Both the position numbers and the translations under genes were made by a program. A stretch of DNA of 64,000 nt, from contig OX352774.1 of the NCBI GenBank assembly GCA_947095535.1, forward strand, positions 79,050,416 through 79,114,415, given 5' to 3'. Positions within the stretch are counted from its first letter, which is position 1. Every line of letters begins with the position of its first letter. The notes under the pieces are model-generated. The model had not been told where the DNA came from, made no database searches, and saw only the letters and a list, made by a program, of their open reading frames with translations. Of this stretch, positions 36,390 through 48,138 are shown in pieces. This DNA is from Poecilobothrus nobilitatus. Its lineage: Eukaryota; Arthropoda; Insecta; Diptera; Dolichopodidae.

Positions 36390-36657
36390 AAATGAAAATT
36401 TTAAAAGGATTCCTGCCGGGAGACTGCTGTCTAAAGGCACACTTAAAGAAAATTGAAATAGCAAATTACGGTACATGCAAATTCTGTCAAGACTCAAAAA
36501 CTGTGGAGTTTTATTCCGAGCAAGATATGTGCACCTAGGAGCATATTGCTTTGCCAAAGATGAACTACCAGCAATAAACCCTATACAAAATTTTACTTTC
36601 TTAGAGATAGTAGGGCTGACAGAAAGTGGAGGAAAAATTCAAAACACAATAGGATAG
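36390..36657 (+). pseudogene. LINE ORF2 C-terminus with zinc-knuckle remnant
   Basis: One frame reads FLPGDCCLKAHLKKIEIANY and GTCKFCQDSKTVEF, a second continues with ARYVHLGAYCFAKDELPAIN and FTFLEIVGLTESGGK before a stop. GH/GD-C-L-x-H-L-x-K-I-x-I-A followed by C-x2-C is the typical end of Jockey/R1-type polymerases. A one-base shift separates the two parts. The opposite-strand frame at 36348-36557 is a shadow. Confidence 0.68.
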
Positions 36658-36906
36658 GAGAGGAGTACAATAGTTCTACATCAAAAGATTATAGTGTCAT
36701 TTACACTTCTTAAATAACAATCTAACCTAAAGTTATGAATTCTAATTATTCTTTTCTTTTTCTTTACTTTGGAGCTTCTTGTTACTGAATTTGATTAACT
36801 ATTCTTATTTTGAAATTAAAATACCCAAAACTAAGAAATATGGAAAAATACTGCAAAAGAATGCTGTGTACTGAGATGCTGCAAATAGGTCGAGGGTGGC
36901 TACATT

Positions 36907-37940
36907 CAGTGGCGGTTTTAACGATGTCTGGGCCCCTACCTTATAAATTACTTGGATAAATAAAAATATGCTTGATTATTTTTATCATGTATTTATTTAA
37001 AAAAAAAAACGAAAACAATATTAATTAAAATTCAGTGAAAAACTAAAACAAAAACAATTTCATTTCAATAAAAAAAACTAAAACAATATTATGCTGCATT
37101 AGAATTACAAAGTGACATCTACAGTGACCGTAGTTTGATTTAGATTATTATTTTTAGATTATTATTTAGATGGAACCCTGCAATTTCAATGTAGCGATTA
37201 ACTAAAATGCAATCAAAAAACTTAAACATAAACAATTTCATTTACATATTAATTCTATAAACTAAATTATCCAAAAATAATAAAAATAAAAAGGAACATA
37301 TTTATATATTTATATATACCAAAACTGTAATTATATATGCTTTTTTCCAGCTTTGGCTTTTGCAAAAACTATCTATTATCAATTATCACAATCAATATTG
37401 CTCATCACTTCATATTCCATATAAAGTAATGCCATATAATTTAATTTTTTTTCTTCATGGAATTTCTTAAGTAAGTTTTCTTAAGTAAACGGAAAAACTT
37501 CTTTCGCCAGAAGCATTGGAAATTGGTATTGTCAAAAAAATTCTAAGAAGTGTCTCAACATTAGGAAATGTTGATTTTAATTGTACAGCAATTTTATACA
37601 ACATAGACTAAAATAAAAAAATTTTTATACGCTTTGTCAGTTTTTAAATTTGAAATGCTCGACGTACAAGTACGCCGCGTATTTCGGGTGCCCTCATATA
37701 AATTCATGTATTAAAAAATATTTTGACAGAAATTATACGCGATACGCTTTGATTTATGTTGGCCCCTATAGTAAATATTTTGTAAAGTGTCACATTTTCA
37801 TGACATTGTGAAATAAATTATTAGAATAGAAGTACAAATCACAGAAAATTTTTAGTTTCAATGTTTTGCTGATGGAACCACTTATATCGCGGAGCCCCTG
37901 GCAAGCGCCATGTATACGACGCCCCTTAGAACCGCCACTG
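36907..37940 (-). mobile_element. hAT DNA transposon, internally deleted, with intact 8-bp target duplication
   Basis: The ends are CAGTGGCGGTTTTAA and, inverted, CAGTGGCGGTTCTAA, the CAGTGGCGG start common in hAT elements. An identical 8-bp repeat GCTACATT flanks it (36899-36906 and 37941-37948). The 1034-bp body keeps only the C-terminal end of a transposase, on the minus strand (separate entry). The arms continue with GGGGCCC-type sequence. The terminal repeats and duplication are almost undamaged, so the insertion is fairly recent compared with other repeats here. Confidence 0.93.
37385..37600 (-). pseudogene. hAT transposase C-terminal dimerisation segment
   Basis: On the minus strand: TFPNVETLLRIFLTIPISNA then SGERSFSVYLRKLT, and after a shift YMALLYMEYEVMSNIDCDN and a stop. 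FP-N-x5-LRIFLT-(I/V)P-x-(S/T)-x-A-S-x-ERSFS is the hallmark of the hAT family C-terminus, which holds the transposase dimer together. Only about 70 residues remain of a protein that is normally over 500 residues long. Confidence 0.85.
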
Positions 37941-37948
37941 GCTACATT

Positions 37949-39270
37949 TTTAATCTAAATTTAATATATTTTATGACAAAATATGTAAACACATCATGTT
38001 TTCAAAAAATAGACATTTTAGGCTTTCTGAAAATGTATGGATTTTGTCTGTCGAGTTAAAACTAAAGGAGATTTTAGTATATCAATATTTCTTTTAATGA
38101 TGCTGCGTACTATGTAGGCAGATTACTATGTAAGTTGAATTTTATTTTACAATAATTTTAAAACCATATGTAAAAGGATTTTATTTTGAAATGTCCATAA
38201 AATATTAATAATTGTATGGTATGCCTATGCTTTTTGGGGTATAATTTGTTTTCTATAGAATGTTTTAAAGAAAAATCTATAGATTTGTAGAACCTTTAGA
38301 AAAATATGTGTTCTTAAATATCATATGTTGTATGTTTAGTGTGGGAAGTCAACATTTTAAGCTTAACAAACGTACTTAAAGAATTACTCAAATTGGGGTT
38401 TGTTTTTTTTTTTATAATTTATTTTATTTTTAATTTAACTGTTTATTTTTTTTTTTTTTTTGTTACAACAAGATTTTTTTTTTTTTATATTATAAATAAT
38501 TTCACATATTGATGGTTTTTTTTATTTTTTTTTTTTTTATTATAATTTTATATCTCAGACGAAATGATTTTCATAAGTTTTCATATTTTTTTTTTTTATT
38601 TTGAATTCAAGAAGAATCTTTTTTTTTTTGGTTTTAGAATTTTTAATTTTTAAATTAGATAATTTTTAAAAATTATTTTCTATTTAAATTTTGCTTTTAT
38701 TTATTAAAAGGCATATATTGGAAAAGAATTTTTTTTTTTTTTTGATTATAAATTTTTTACATATAATTAAATTGAAATGAATTCAAAAAAAAAAGTTTGA
38801 ATATAAGTAATTAATTATTTAATTTAATTTAATTTATATTATTAAGAAATTTGAAAGAGAATTAGTTTTTATAACATTTTAATTTAATTTAATAAAATAT
38901 TCTTCAATTTTATGATTATTGATTATCATTGTTTTTGTTCATTTTGTGTTACATTTATGTATGTATGTTTTAAATATTTTAAATGGTTTTTTTTTTTTTT
39001 TTTGTTTTGTTTAATTAAATATTAATATGTATATTTAACAATTAATTTTTTTAAAAACAGTTTATATAAAAGACAAAAAAAAAAAAAAAAAGAATTTAAT
39101 ATATATTTAATCTTTAAGATTATTTATATTAGTTATATAGAAAAATACATTTAAATATTATTATTTATATGAAGTAATTTTTTAACACATTATTTCAATA
39201 ATATTTTTAAATGCAAAAGAAAAACAAATATAAAACAGAAACATAATCATGTCTATCATGTCCATCATGT
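37949..39270. other. A/T-rich intergenic DNA
   Basis: No gene or clear repeat end. Between 38390 and 39100 it is mostly long T runs broken by A/T-rich sequence. Confidence 0.5.
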
Positions 39271-40083
39271 CCACTAAACGGTGGAACGTGTACGCCACGC
39301 AGCTACGGAGAAAAATTATGTTCAGCTAAACGCGAAAATTTTATTTGGTCCGCGCTGAATTGCCTGAGCTAAACAACTGATTTTGACAGTTTATAAATTG
39401 GGTTATTTTTAATTCGTAAATAAAAATGGATAGTTTTGGTTTTTTTTTTCGCTGAAGAAAATGAAACTGCAAAAAAAAATATAAAAAGAAAAAGAAGAAT
39501 TTTGAGAGATTCCTCAAATTTAATGGAATTATCGGATGAAGAGTAAGTTACAAAATTTAATTGTTTATCTTTTTTGGTTAACATTTATCTACTTTATGTA
39601 GTTTTCAGAAAAGTTTTAGGTTGAATAAGGAGTCATTCAACTATGTTTTGGACGAAATAAAATCTGAAGTAGAATCTGTTGTGCGCACAAATTCTGTACC
39701 AACAGAAAAAAAATCTTGTAAAGCCTTTTGCTATGTGCGAAAGTTTTTTCATAAAACTTAATAAATGTTTATACTGCTCTTGATTTGTTTTGGACCTTTA
39801 AAATTAAAATTTAAAACAATTTTTTTTTTTAAAAAAGTATTTTGAACAAAAAAAATATAAGTTTTTATTAAATTTTATATTTAACTTACATTTTATTATT
39901 TTTCCCGCGACTCAACAATTGCGAAGAAATATTTCTATGAAATGTATGGAAAACTTGACATCGCGTTTACCAGAATACACAAAAAACGTATTCAGCAAAA
40001 CTGCGGACACATCATCGCGTGCCGTTTAGCAGAATACCAATTTTTGACATACAGTGGACAATTCCGATAGTAACGTTTAGTGG
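39271..40083 (+). mobile_element. PIF/Harbinger deletion derivative with a spliced transposase start
   Basis: Inverted ends CCACTAAACG and CGTTTAGTGG bound an 813-bp segment. Subterminal copies of a related motif follow (CAGCTAAACGCG at the left; GTTTACCAGAATAC and GTTTAGCAGAATAC at the right), as expected for transposase binding sites. Inside, the plus strand encodes AEENETAKKNIKRKRRILRD, SSNLMELSDEE, a donor GTAAGT at about 39542, an acceptor TTTATGTAG at about 39600, then FQKSFRLNKESFNYVLDEIK and SEVESVVRTNSVPTEKKS before a stop. This is the N-terminal part of HARBI1-like nucleases, which normally continue into the DDE catalytic domain, here missing. One extra T in the T-run before AEEN puts the likely ATG (39426) out of frame. 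Confidence 0.8.
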
Positions 40084-40203
40084 AATATACATGAATAATT
40101 AAACAATACAAAAATAAATACATGAACTTATCTTACATGTAAACAGGTAGTTTTACCCGTTAACAAGTTAACCGGAAGTTTTTCTTAAAATTAAATGTTT
40201 GCG

Positions 40204-40337
40204 AACGCGGTGGCGTGGTCTAATGGAAGTAATAAAATTTTAGCGTATGAAATACACTAAAGCACCGAATGAGTGTGGGTTCGAATCCCACACACATCGT
40301 AAAAATAATTTCCTTAATAAACTAAAAAAAAAAAAAA
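40204..40337 (+). mobile_element. tRNA-derived SINE, short copy
   Basis: GGCGTGGTCTAATGG is an A-box-like segment and GGTTCGAATCCC (40278-40289) a B-box inside a perfect T-arm (GTGGG...CCCAC). After CATCGTAAAAATAATTTCC, which matches the start of the body of the copy at 13.9 kb, it runs straight into an A-run (40324-40337). Most of the body is therefore missing. The acceptor stem does not pair and the anticodon loop is enlarged, so it is not a tRNA gene. Confidence 0.8.
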
Positions 40338-40995
40338 TGTAAATATTCAGAATTTAAGAATGGAAAATTTAAAGTATAGTAGGGTAGTTATATTTTGTTT
40401 AATCAATGATCCAATTATTGGATCATTCATATATTTAAGTTTATAACTATACATTTATTTATGTGCCCATTATTTACTCTTTATTAATTTGGTCCAAATA
40501 ACAGTACCAAATCATTTTATGTACATGACAAATTATAAATCAAAAAAAAAAAAAAATTACTAATATTAGAAACTTAATACAAATATAAAAATAAATTTTA
40601 ATTAAATTTATATCAAATTTTTTTTTAATGCCTAAAAATATGCAAAATAAACTTAAAACAAAAAAAAGGAATAACATTTTTAATTGCAACATTATAATTT
40701 AACACCAGGTCTAAAATTAAATCTGTAGCCGAGTACCTTACTGATATTACTACAATTTATTCTATAATATTAAATTAAAATAAATAAATAAATAAATGAT
40801 TTAAGATTAACGCAAAACAAATGAAAAAAATTCGAAAGTTTGAAAAAAAAGTGCATTGTATAAGTGTGTGTATATAAATAAATTTTGAAAGCCTGAATCA
40901 AATTTCCTATACTATATTATTCTTACAAAAATATTTATAAAAAATAATGAAAATAAACAGAAAAAATAACTATATAATAAAAGTAATAGGAAAAC
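40338..40995. other. A/T-rich intergenic DNA
   Basis: Nothing supportable beyond A/T runs and a small perfect hairpin ATCAATGATCCAATTATTGG region at about 40402-40427 (TGATCCAAT paired with ATTGGATCA). Confidence 0.45.
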
Positions 40996-40996
40996 A

Positions 40997-41830
40997 TTGC
41001 GATGGTTACGAAATATCGTGTTTCAAAATCACGTTTTTTAAAATTTCAAGTATCAAAATCTTGTGTCTCAAAGTCTCGCGGTTTAAAACTAAATATTTTT
41101 TTGGTAAATAAAAGCCAACTACTTTCAAATTTGAAATAAATCCAGAATTGCGAATTTTTAAATTTTGTTTTTATTTCGAATTTGAAATTTTTACGAATTT
41201 TTTTTTTTAAATAAATAATAACATAATAAATATTAAGCAAAGATTTGAAATTGTTTTTTTCAGAAATTTTGTCAAAAGTAAATTTATTATGGGAAAATTT
41301 CTAATAATATGTATATACATATTAACGAAAAGGAGACAACCCTGATTTTTTTAACAAACTATAAAATCCCTCCCAATTATGTTATATTTTTTACGTACAT
41401 ATTTCAATAACAAGGCATTTCAAATAGTGGGAGCTATCTAATTAACGGAACTCTGATTGTATCTCCCCCTTAATTATTATTTTTCCATACATTATTCGTT
41501 AATGTTAAAAGTTAATTTTAATCAGCTCGGAAATATGCTTTAAAAAAAAATGGTAAATTTTTTTTTTCAACATTTTTAACTTTTTTGACTTTTGACGACA
41601 TTTGTTTTTCGACATTTTTTTGTACAACATTTTTTTTTTCTTCAGCTCCCAATATAATTATCTATTATTATTTTTTTCTTCCATTTCTACATTTTTGCGA
41701 GATATTTTAACAAATTTCCGGAAAATACTAGATTTTGGGACACGTGATTTAAAAACGCGTGATTTTAATAAACGGGATTTTTTTAAAAATACAAGATTTT
41801 AATTCGTGAGCTTTCGATACGGTTCTGAAA
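40997..41830. mobile_element. Foldback-like element with subrepeat arms
   Basis: The left arm (about 40997-41090) is a run of short units such as TTACGAAATATCGTG, TTTCAAAATCACG, TATCAAAATCTTGTGTC and TCAAAGTCTCGCGG. The right arm (about 41700-41830) carries the same units inverted (GGGACACGTGATTT, AAAACGCGTGATTTTAATAA, AATTCGTGAGCTTTCGATAC). This is the architecture of foldback elements, whose long inverted repeats are made of tandem short repeats. The interior holds one unit of the repeat array of 32.7 kb and no coding sequence. The frames at 41046 and 41602 are products of the subrepeats. Confidence 0.6.
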
Positions 41831-44800
41831 ACATTTTGAACGTTCATTATTTACTGCAGCAAATAATGTAAAATCCCATATATTTTATACTATAAATATA
41901 TGATTTTATGTAGAAAAAACGTTATAATCGCAGAATTCATAGCTCCTGAATATTTCATATACTTATTGATAAAAATAGCTATGTATAAAGCCAAAAGCAT
42001 GTTCTCATATTATTTTATTATAAGTAATAAATAGATCGCTTACATATGCAATATTTTAGATTTTAATTTTGATGTATAGGAATTTTTAAAAATATAAGAT
42101 ACTCATATTCCTTATAAAGTTATAAGGATATAACTTTACAAATAAATTTATGGCGGCTAAAAAACCCAACTTAATATGAAATTAAACTTTGTTATAATTT
42201 AGCTTAAGGATTAGGATAAATTAGGTTAGGTTTTTTTTCTTTTAAATTTCTTAAGAAAACATCATAGTTTTCTTAAGAATTTTTCGTAAAAATAATTAAA
42301 ATAAGATATAATAACTAAATAATTAATTTACATTTACCTTTTATAGGTTAAGATTTACTATATATTTAATGACAACTAATATAAAGTTTATGTAACCTAT
42401 AAGTTGTTTTAAATTGCATTTTTAAATATTTTATTGAAATTAAAAAAAAAAAATAAAAAGTATAATATTATTATTATATTATTTTATTTTATGTTTTTTG
42501 GAAATTTTCGTTCTTATTAAATTATTTAATTAAAGTTCTATTAAGAAAATTAATAAAGTAAAATTCTAAATTTATTTTTCTAAGCTGTGTATATATATTA
42601 TGTAAAAAAATAAATATTTTTGTTTTAATTTTGTTTTTTTTTTTTTTTTTTTTTCTTTTAATGAACAAAATATTTTTTAAAATTTATCTATTAATTGTTA
42701 AATAAGTTTGTCTAAAAAATGCTTATTATAAAATTTAACAAAATATTAATTTTGTATTAATATAATATAAATAGGTATCTATATTTGTTTATTTTATACT
42801 ATTATTTTATTTTTATTTATTTTTTTATTTTTTTTTTGTTTTGTTTTTTTTTTTTTTGTTAAGATATATATATATATAAATATATCGTACATATTAATTA
42901 TTAAGAAAATATACACATGCTTATATAAAATATTATTAATTATTATTAATAAATAATTTATATTATATAATATAATATATAGATAGTAAATAAGTAAATA
43001 ACAAACAACTCTTAATTTAACTAAGTCTTTTTTTTTTTTGTATTATATATGTATATTAATTTTATACATAATATAATATGTCTATTTTTTTTTATGTATA
43101 AGTACATACTTTTTATTTATAATGTTATAAAATATTATAATACATAATATATAATTATACTTTAAGTGTCAAAAATGAGTGAACATTGTAGTTATATGTA
43201 TTTATTTTTATCTTGTAATTCAAAGGATTATGTTAATTCATATGTGCATATAATTGAACATATGTATGTAGGTGTTATGTAGTTATATAAGTGAAAAGTA
43301 TAGCTTTCATGTGATAAATATTAATTATATAAATAGTTTTTCATTAGTCAAATAAAATTTTTTAGAAAATAAAAACAAAAACTGTCTGAAAACTTCTTCT
43401 GCTTCTTTTTTCAGGATAATATTTGAGCTTAAAATTAAAAGATTCGTCCTGGAAGTTCGTGTTCTAAAATTACTTTACATGCGATTTTTTTTTTCCGTTA
43501 ATATTTTTAAATTTTTTTCCCAATTAAATCTTAAATTTATTTGTTTTTAAATTTTTTTTTTATTTGTTATTTATTATAAATTAAAGAATATTTAAAAGGA
43601 AATATAGAATTTTAGAATTTGACAAGCTGCAGTCATCATTACACAAATCAAATATAAATAAAATAATTAAAGTGTTCACTCAATTTTACAACTTATATAA
43701 ATAGCATAACTAATAGTATATTTCTGTCGTCCATTTTGTAAAAGAAGACAAAACAAATGTTTGAATAAAATTATAGACATGTGGTATATATAGACATTAT
43801 TTTACAGGTCTGTTAAAGGTTTTTTCAATTGCAAAATAAAATGTTACAAAATAAAGCAAGCTTGAAGCAAATATATTTGCAAATGGTTACTCTTAAACAA
43901 TTTTTCGGCCTTTTTTAAAAAAATCGTTTTTTTTGTTTTGTAAATGGACAGGCAGATTTGTTTTTTGTTTAAATATGTACATATATATAATTAATATAAT
44001 ATTTAATTATTTTAAAATTATATAAATTTAAAGAAATATTTTTATAATTTTTTTTTTTTTTTGATATTTAATTTTTATATTGTATTTTAATTTATTGTAG
44101 GTTAAAAAAAATGAGTAATATTTTGTTTTTGTAATTAAGAATAAAGTTTTTGTTTTTTAATTTTAAATGGAATTTTGATTATAAAAAAAAAAAAATCCCC
44201 CTTATTATGACAAAAATCAATAGCCGACACATGATATTTTATCGGAAAAATTTGATTGTGTTGGCCTTGGTATTATCAGGTATTATCAAAAGTTTTTTAT
44301 CGTATTATATCGTATCAACTCTATCGGATATAAAAAGAGTTTTTTTTTTTTTTTTACTACTCATTTTCACTGTAAAAATAATCTATCGGAATTATTCGGT
44401 ATTACGATTAACGAGTTATTTATTTATCGTCTTTTTACGATATTTTTTTCAGTTTAAGAATTTTATACGATACTCGGATAGGTTTATTAATTTAAAAAGT
44501 TTTTAAATTCAAAGAAGAATATCAGTGTATATAGTTAGATAAAATTTGATATCAGTATAATTAGATATAAGATTAAGATAATAAGATTTTAAAAAAAATA
44601 TTTAAAAGATCAACTAGAGAAATAGAATTGTTATAGAAATAAAAACCAACTTTTTACACAAGTATTTATGAGGAACGTTTTACTCTTCTTTTCATATATC
44701 CGTCTTTCCTTAAACCACAAAATTACTTTATATGAAAGAGATTATAAAACGAAGACTAAAATGTTCGTCGTAAATACTCGCGTCGTGACTTAGCGCAAAC

Positions 44801-45700
44801 AAATGCACTAATCTTGACGTATATGATCGTCTATAAGGCATGCGTAGTTTTCATAATAAGGTGATATTAATTGCAGTTTTTAAAATTTAATATAAATTCA
44901 AAATTTTATTGAAATTTTGATCGTATTTTTGATAAAATTTATTACATATAGGTGTTAGAAGTCATTTATTAATTTAAAAAAAAATCACTTTTACCATTTT
45001 ACCTATAGATAATTCCAACAACTTCCAAGTACATGATAGTATACTTAAAGTTTTGATTAAATGCAAGTAAAAAATTCTATTAGTTATACATAAATTAATT
45101 TTTAGTTTAACGTTCTAAATAACATGTTGTAAGTACTTAGAAGTTATGGAAAGGAGAAATGGAACGTTTATATTTCTTACTAATGTTTCAATTTCTATAA
45201 TAATTTTTCGATTAGACTGTGGTAATTTATAAAAAAAAAAAAAAAAAAAACAATTAATTGTAAAATAAAAATTTAAATTTTTTGTAATATATCAGTAATA
45301 TGTAGATTAGGTAAAACAAAAAATGTTTGAAAGTGAAAAAAGTTGATGAGACGGACATCATAATTGTCGAAATAAGCTTTTCTGCGAAAATATAGGACAT
45401 AATTGGCTTAATTAATAACTTGAAATTAAATTACAAATGTCTCATCCATAAATCTGACATATATATAAGTATGTGTAGCAAAAACAAAAAAACAAAACAG
45501 TATGTATATACTATGGATAATTTGGTTTTATCTTAAATTATAGGACAAAATTTCATATATTTAAATTTTTTAAAAATGCTATTTAATTTATTTTTTGTAT
45601 TTTTAATTATTATAATATGTATTTAAAATGTAAATTAATTTTAATTTAATATTTGTTGTTTATATTATACGAAAATTCAATATATGTACTATGAATGAAA
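41831..45700. other. A/T-rich intergenic DNA with small hairpins
   Basis: No gene supported. TTCTTAAGAAAAC (42248-42260) pairs perfectly with GTTTTCTTAAGAA (42267-42279). TATTTATGAGGAACGTTTTA at about 44664 is mirrored at about 44760-44780 with four mismatches. At 44240-44480 short TATCGG/TATCGT units recur and give rise to the 118-codon frame at 44150-44506, which is therefore not called a gene. Confidence 0.45.
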
Positions 45701-45701
45701 C

Positions 45702-46304
45702 GGTGCAAAGCCAATAATTTCATTGTGACTTTTGAGTTATCGCTATGTGAGACAAAAGTCTGGCTGAACTTTTCATTCTTTGATATGAGTCAAAAGTATA
45801 CTAATTGTAATATTTTTTTTTTTTTGTTTAAAATTATCAAAATTAATATGCAAAAAATTTTTTTTAAATCTGGTTATCATATAAAATAAGAAGATCTGGT
45901 TAAGATTGGAAATTTTTCTTTTATATGATAACATTTTTATGACGGCTTTCTTGCATTTTTGTTTTTTTATTGAAATAAAAACTAATTGTATAGAAAATAT
46001 TTTGTAAAAAAATGTTATACGCCGTACTTTTGTAAAAAAAACTTCGGTTCTGACAGAAAATATTAACTTTTATTAAATATAAAAGTAACTGAGTTCGTAT
46101 TAAAGTAAGACTATAAAATCGTTTTCAATAATTTATAATTATCTGGGCTATGATACCTGTTCAAAGTTCTCAATATATCTATATATTAATTAATATTGCA
46201 AAATTTTATTTTATTTTATTTCAATGGTACTTTTGACTCACTTTAATAGCTGTGTCTAAAGCACTAAAACGAAAGTTCCATGATGTGACTTTTGGCCTTG
46301 CACC
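45702..46304. mobile_element. MITE with GGTGCAARGCCAA inverted ends
   Basis: GGTGCAAAGCCAA at the left pairs with TTGGCCTTGCACC at the right. Inward, GTGACTTTTG and ATGAGTCAAAAGTA have inverted partners (AAAGTCACA and TACTTTTGACTCA reading from the right). The 603-bp body has no coding potential. The flanking 8 bases (AATGAAAC and AATAAATG) agree only partly, so the superfamily is open. Confidence 0.65.
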
Positions 46305-46820
46305 AATAAATGCATATACATATAAAGTTGTAACTATTTTATTTAAAATATATGTAAGTATAGAAAAAATATTAATTAAAATATTTATATTAATTTATTA
46401 AATATTATTTCTTTTATTAGTTTGCTAATATATTTTTGTCTGTACTATATTTATTATATCTAATTTTTGATTATATAATTTTTTTTTTTTTTACTATGTA
46501 TAATATTTAAAATTTATAATATTATGAAATATGTATGTATGTATGTTTATAAAATATTTTTAGAATTAAAACAATGTTTTAAGTTTTTTTATTTAAAGTA
46601 CATATTTTACATTATATATATATATATTGGAGAAAATTCCTAAAATAAAAGTTCGTTACTACAAATATATTTAGATATTTATTCAGTTACTGAATTTGGT
46701 GTTTAAACGGTTTTTTAAGTTAACAAATTCAATTGAATCTATCTTTAAATTTTATTTATATATGATGTGTCATTTTATCAATTTTGTTACAATTTATTTT
46801 ATGTATTTTTTATAAGAGGG
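46305..46820. other. A/T-rich intergenic DNA
   Basis: TATGTATG and TATATA microsatellite patches (about 46529 and 46615) only. Confidence 0.5.
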
Positions 46821-46823
46821 AAG

Positions 46824-48138
46824 CGAAAGTCTGTTTACCGGAATTCTGTTTTTTAAAATACGGTTTTTTGAATTCCTATTTTTTAAAATTCGGTTTTTTA
46901 AAATACGGTTTATTAAAATTCAGCCCTTGTTAAAATTTTAGTTTTTCTTAAAAATCCGGTTTTATTCCCATTTTTAAGCTAAGAAGCAAAAAATATTTAA
47001 ATTAAAACAAATTTTTTAAATATAATGGGCCTTATGATTGAAAACGTACTGAAAACGTAAATACTACCTAAATGCCAAATTATTACTTTTTTTGTGTATA
47101 AGTGAAACGCGTGGATATGTTCGCGTTTTAAAACAATTAAAAAAACATTTATGTAAGTTTTTCATTTATTTTAATCTTTTAAGTAAACAAAATGAAAAAT
47201 GAAAATTTTTTAATTTAACTTTTCTAATCTTTAACCTTTTCGGATTAGGAGAAAAATAACAAAACAGAACCAATACGCTGAATTGGGACGAAATGTAAAA
47301 GACAATAATTTGGTATGAAATTTTACTTCTAACCCTTTAAATGAAACTTCTTTTTGGAAAAAATTATTCCCGTGTTAAAATCAATGTTTATTATAAATTT
47401 TTTACCTTAAAATCAGCAAAACACAAATTTTTTATTACAACTTTTTATAAAAAAAAAAAATATATAATTTCAATCATAAGCCCCATTATGTGCATTATAA
47501 ATATTGTGTATACGTATAATGCATAAATCAGGGTTATAAAATTTTTTCAAAATATTTATATATTTATATATGGATGATGGATTTTAGAGTTGGTTACAAA
47601 CTCAGATTGGTTACAAAATCTCATTTAACTTATGTTTGAGTTTTTACAGATTTTTTCAACTTGTCTTATTATATCACAGAAGATTTTCTGAAATTTATCT
47701 TATAAGTAGTAAGACTTGTTAAAGTTTTAAATTAGGAATTGTCTTAGCATACCAATACTACTTGCTTACTGAAGCGTTTCTATAGTATTGTAGAACGAAA
47801 CATTTCCTAAATTTTATATTTTTAAAATACAAAATCAGGGTTTCAATAATAATGTTTTAAATAATACGCCCAGAAAAAGTTAATGTTTGTGAATTACATT
47901 ATGTAATACAACATAAGTTTATAATAAAAACAAATTAAAATAATTTTTTTTTCTGAAATAATTTTATTTTTAACATTTTTTTTATTCGACATTTTTTTTC
48001 ATAAATAAACAACCAACTGCATTTCAAAAAACTGTATATTAAAAACGCGAGTTTTAAAAAATAAGATTTAGAAAAAAACGGTATTTAAAAAAAATTTCGA
48101 ATTTTGATAAAACTGGATTAGGGTAGACTGGCTTTCGT
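46824..48138. mobile_element. Foldback-like element with ~16-bp A/T-rich subrepeats
   Basis: GCGAAAGTCTGTTTACC at the left is mirrored by GGTAGACTGGCTTTCG at the right. From the left end inward, units of the form AAAATACGGTTTTTTR and AAAATTCGGTTTTTTA follow one another to about 46960. The right arm (48040-48120) shows the inverted pattern (AAAAACGGTATTTAAAA, TTCGAATTTTGATAAAAC). The ~1.1-kb centre has no recognisable gene; the 61-codon frame at 47341 is A/T-rich and not convincing. The same design, with other unit sequences, is seen at 41.0 kb and, as one arm, at 34.8 kb. Confidence 0.6.

Noticed and set aside
36348..36557. 69-codon minus-strand frame
   Set aside because: Antisense to the LINE C-terminal remnant.
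44150..44506. 118-codon plus-strand frame
   Set aside because: It is built from A/T runs and TATCG-type short repeats, with F, I, Y and K dominating; no sign of coding selection.
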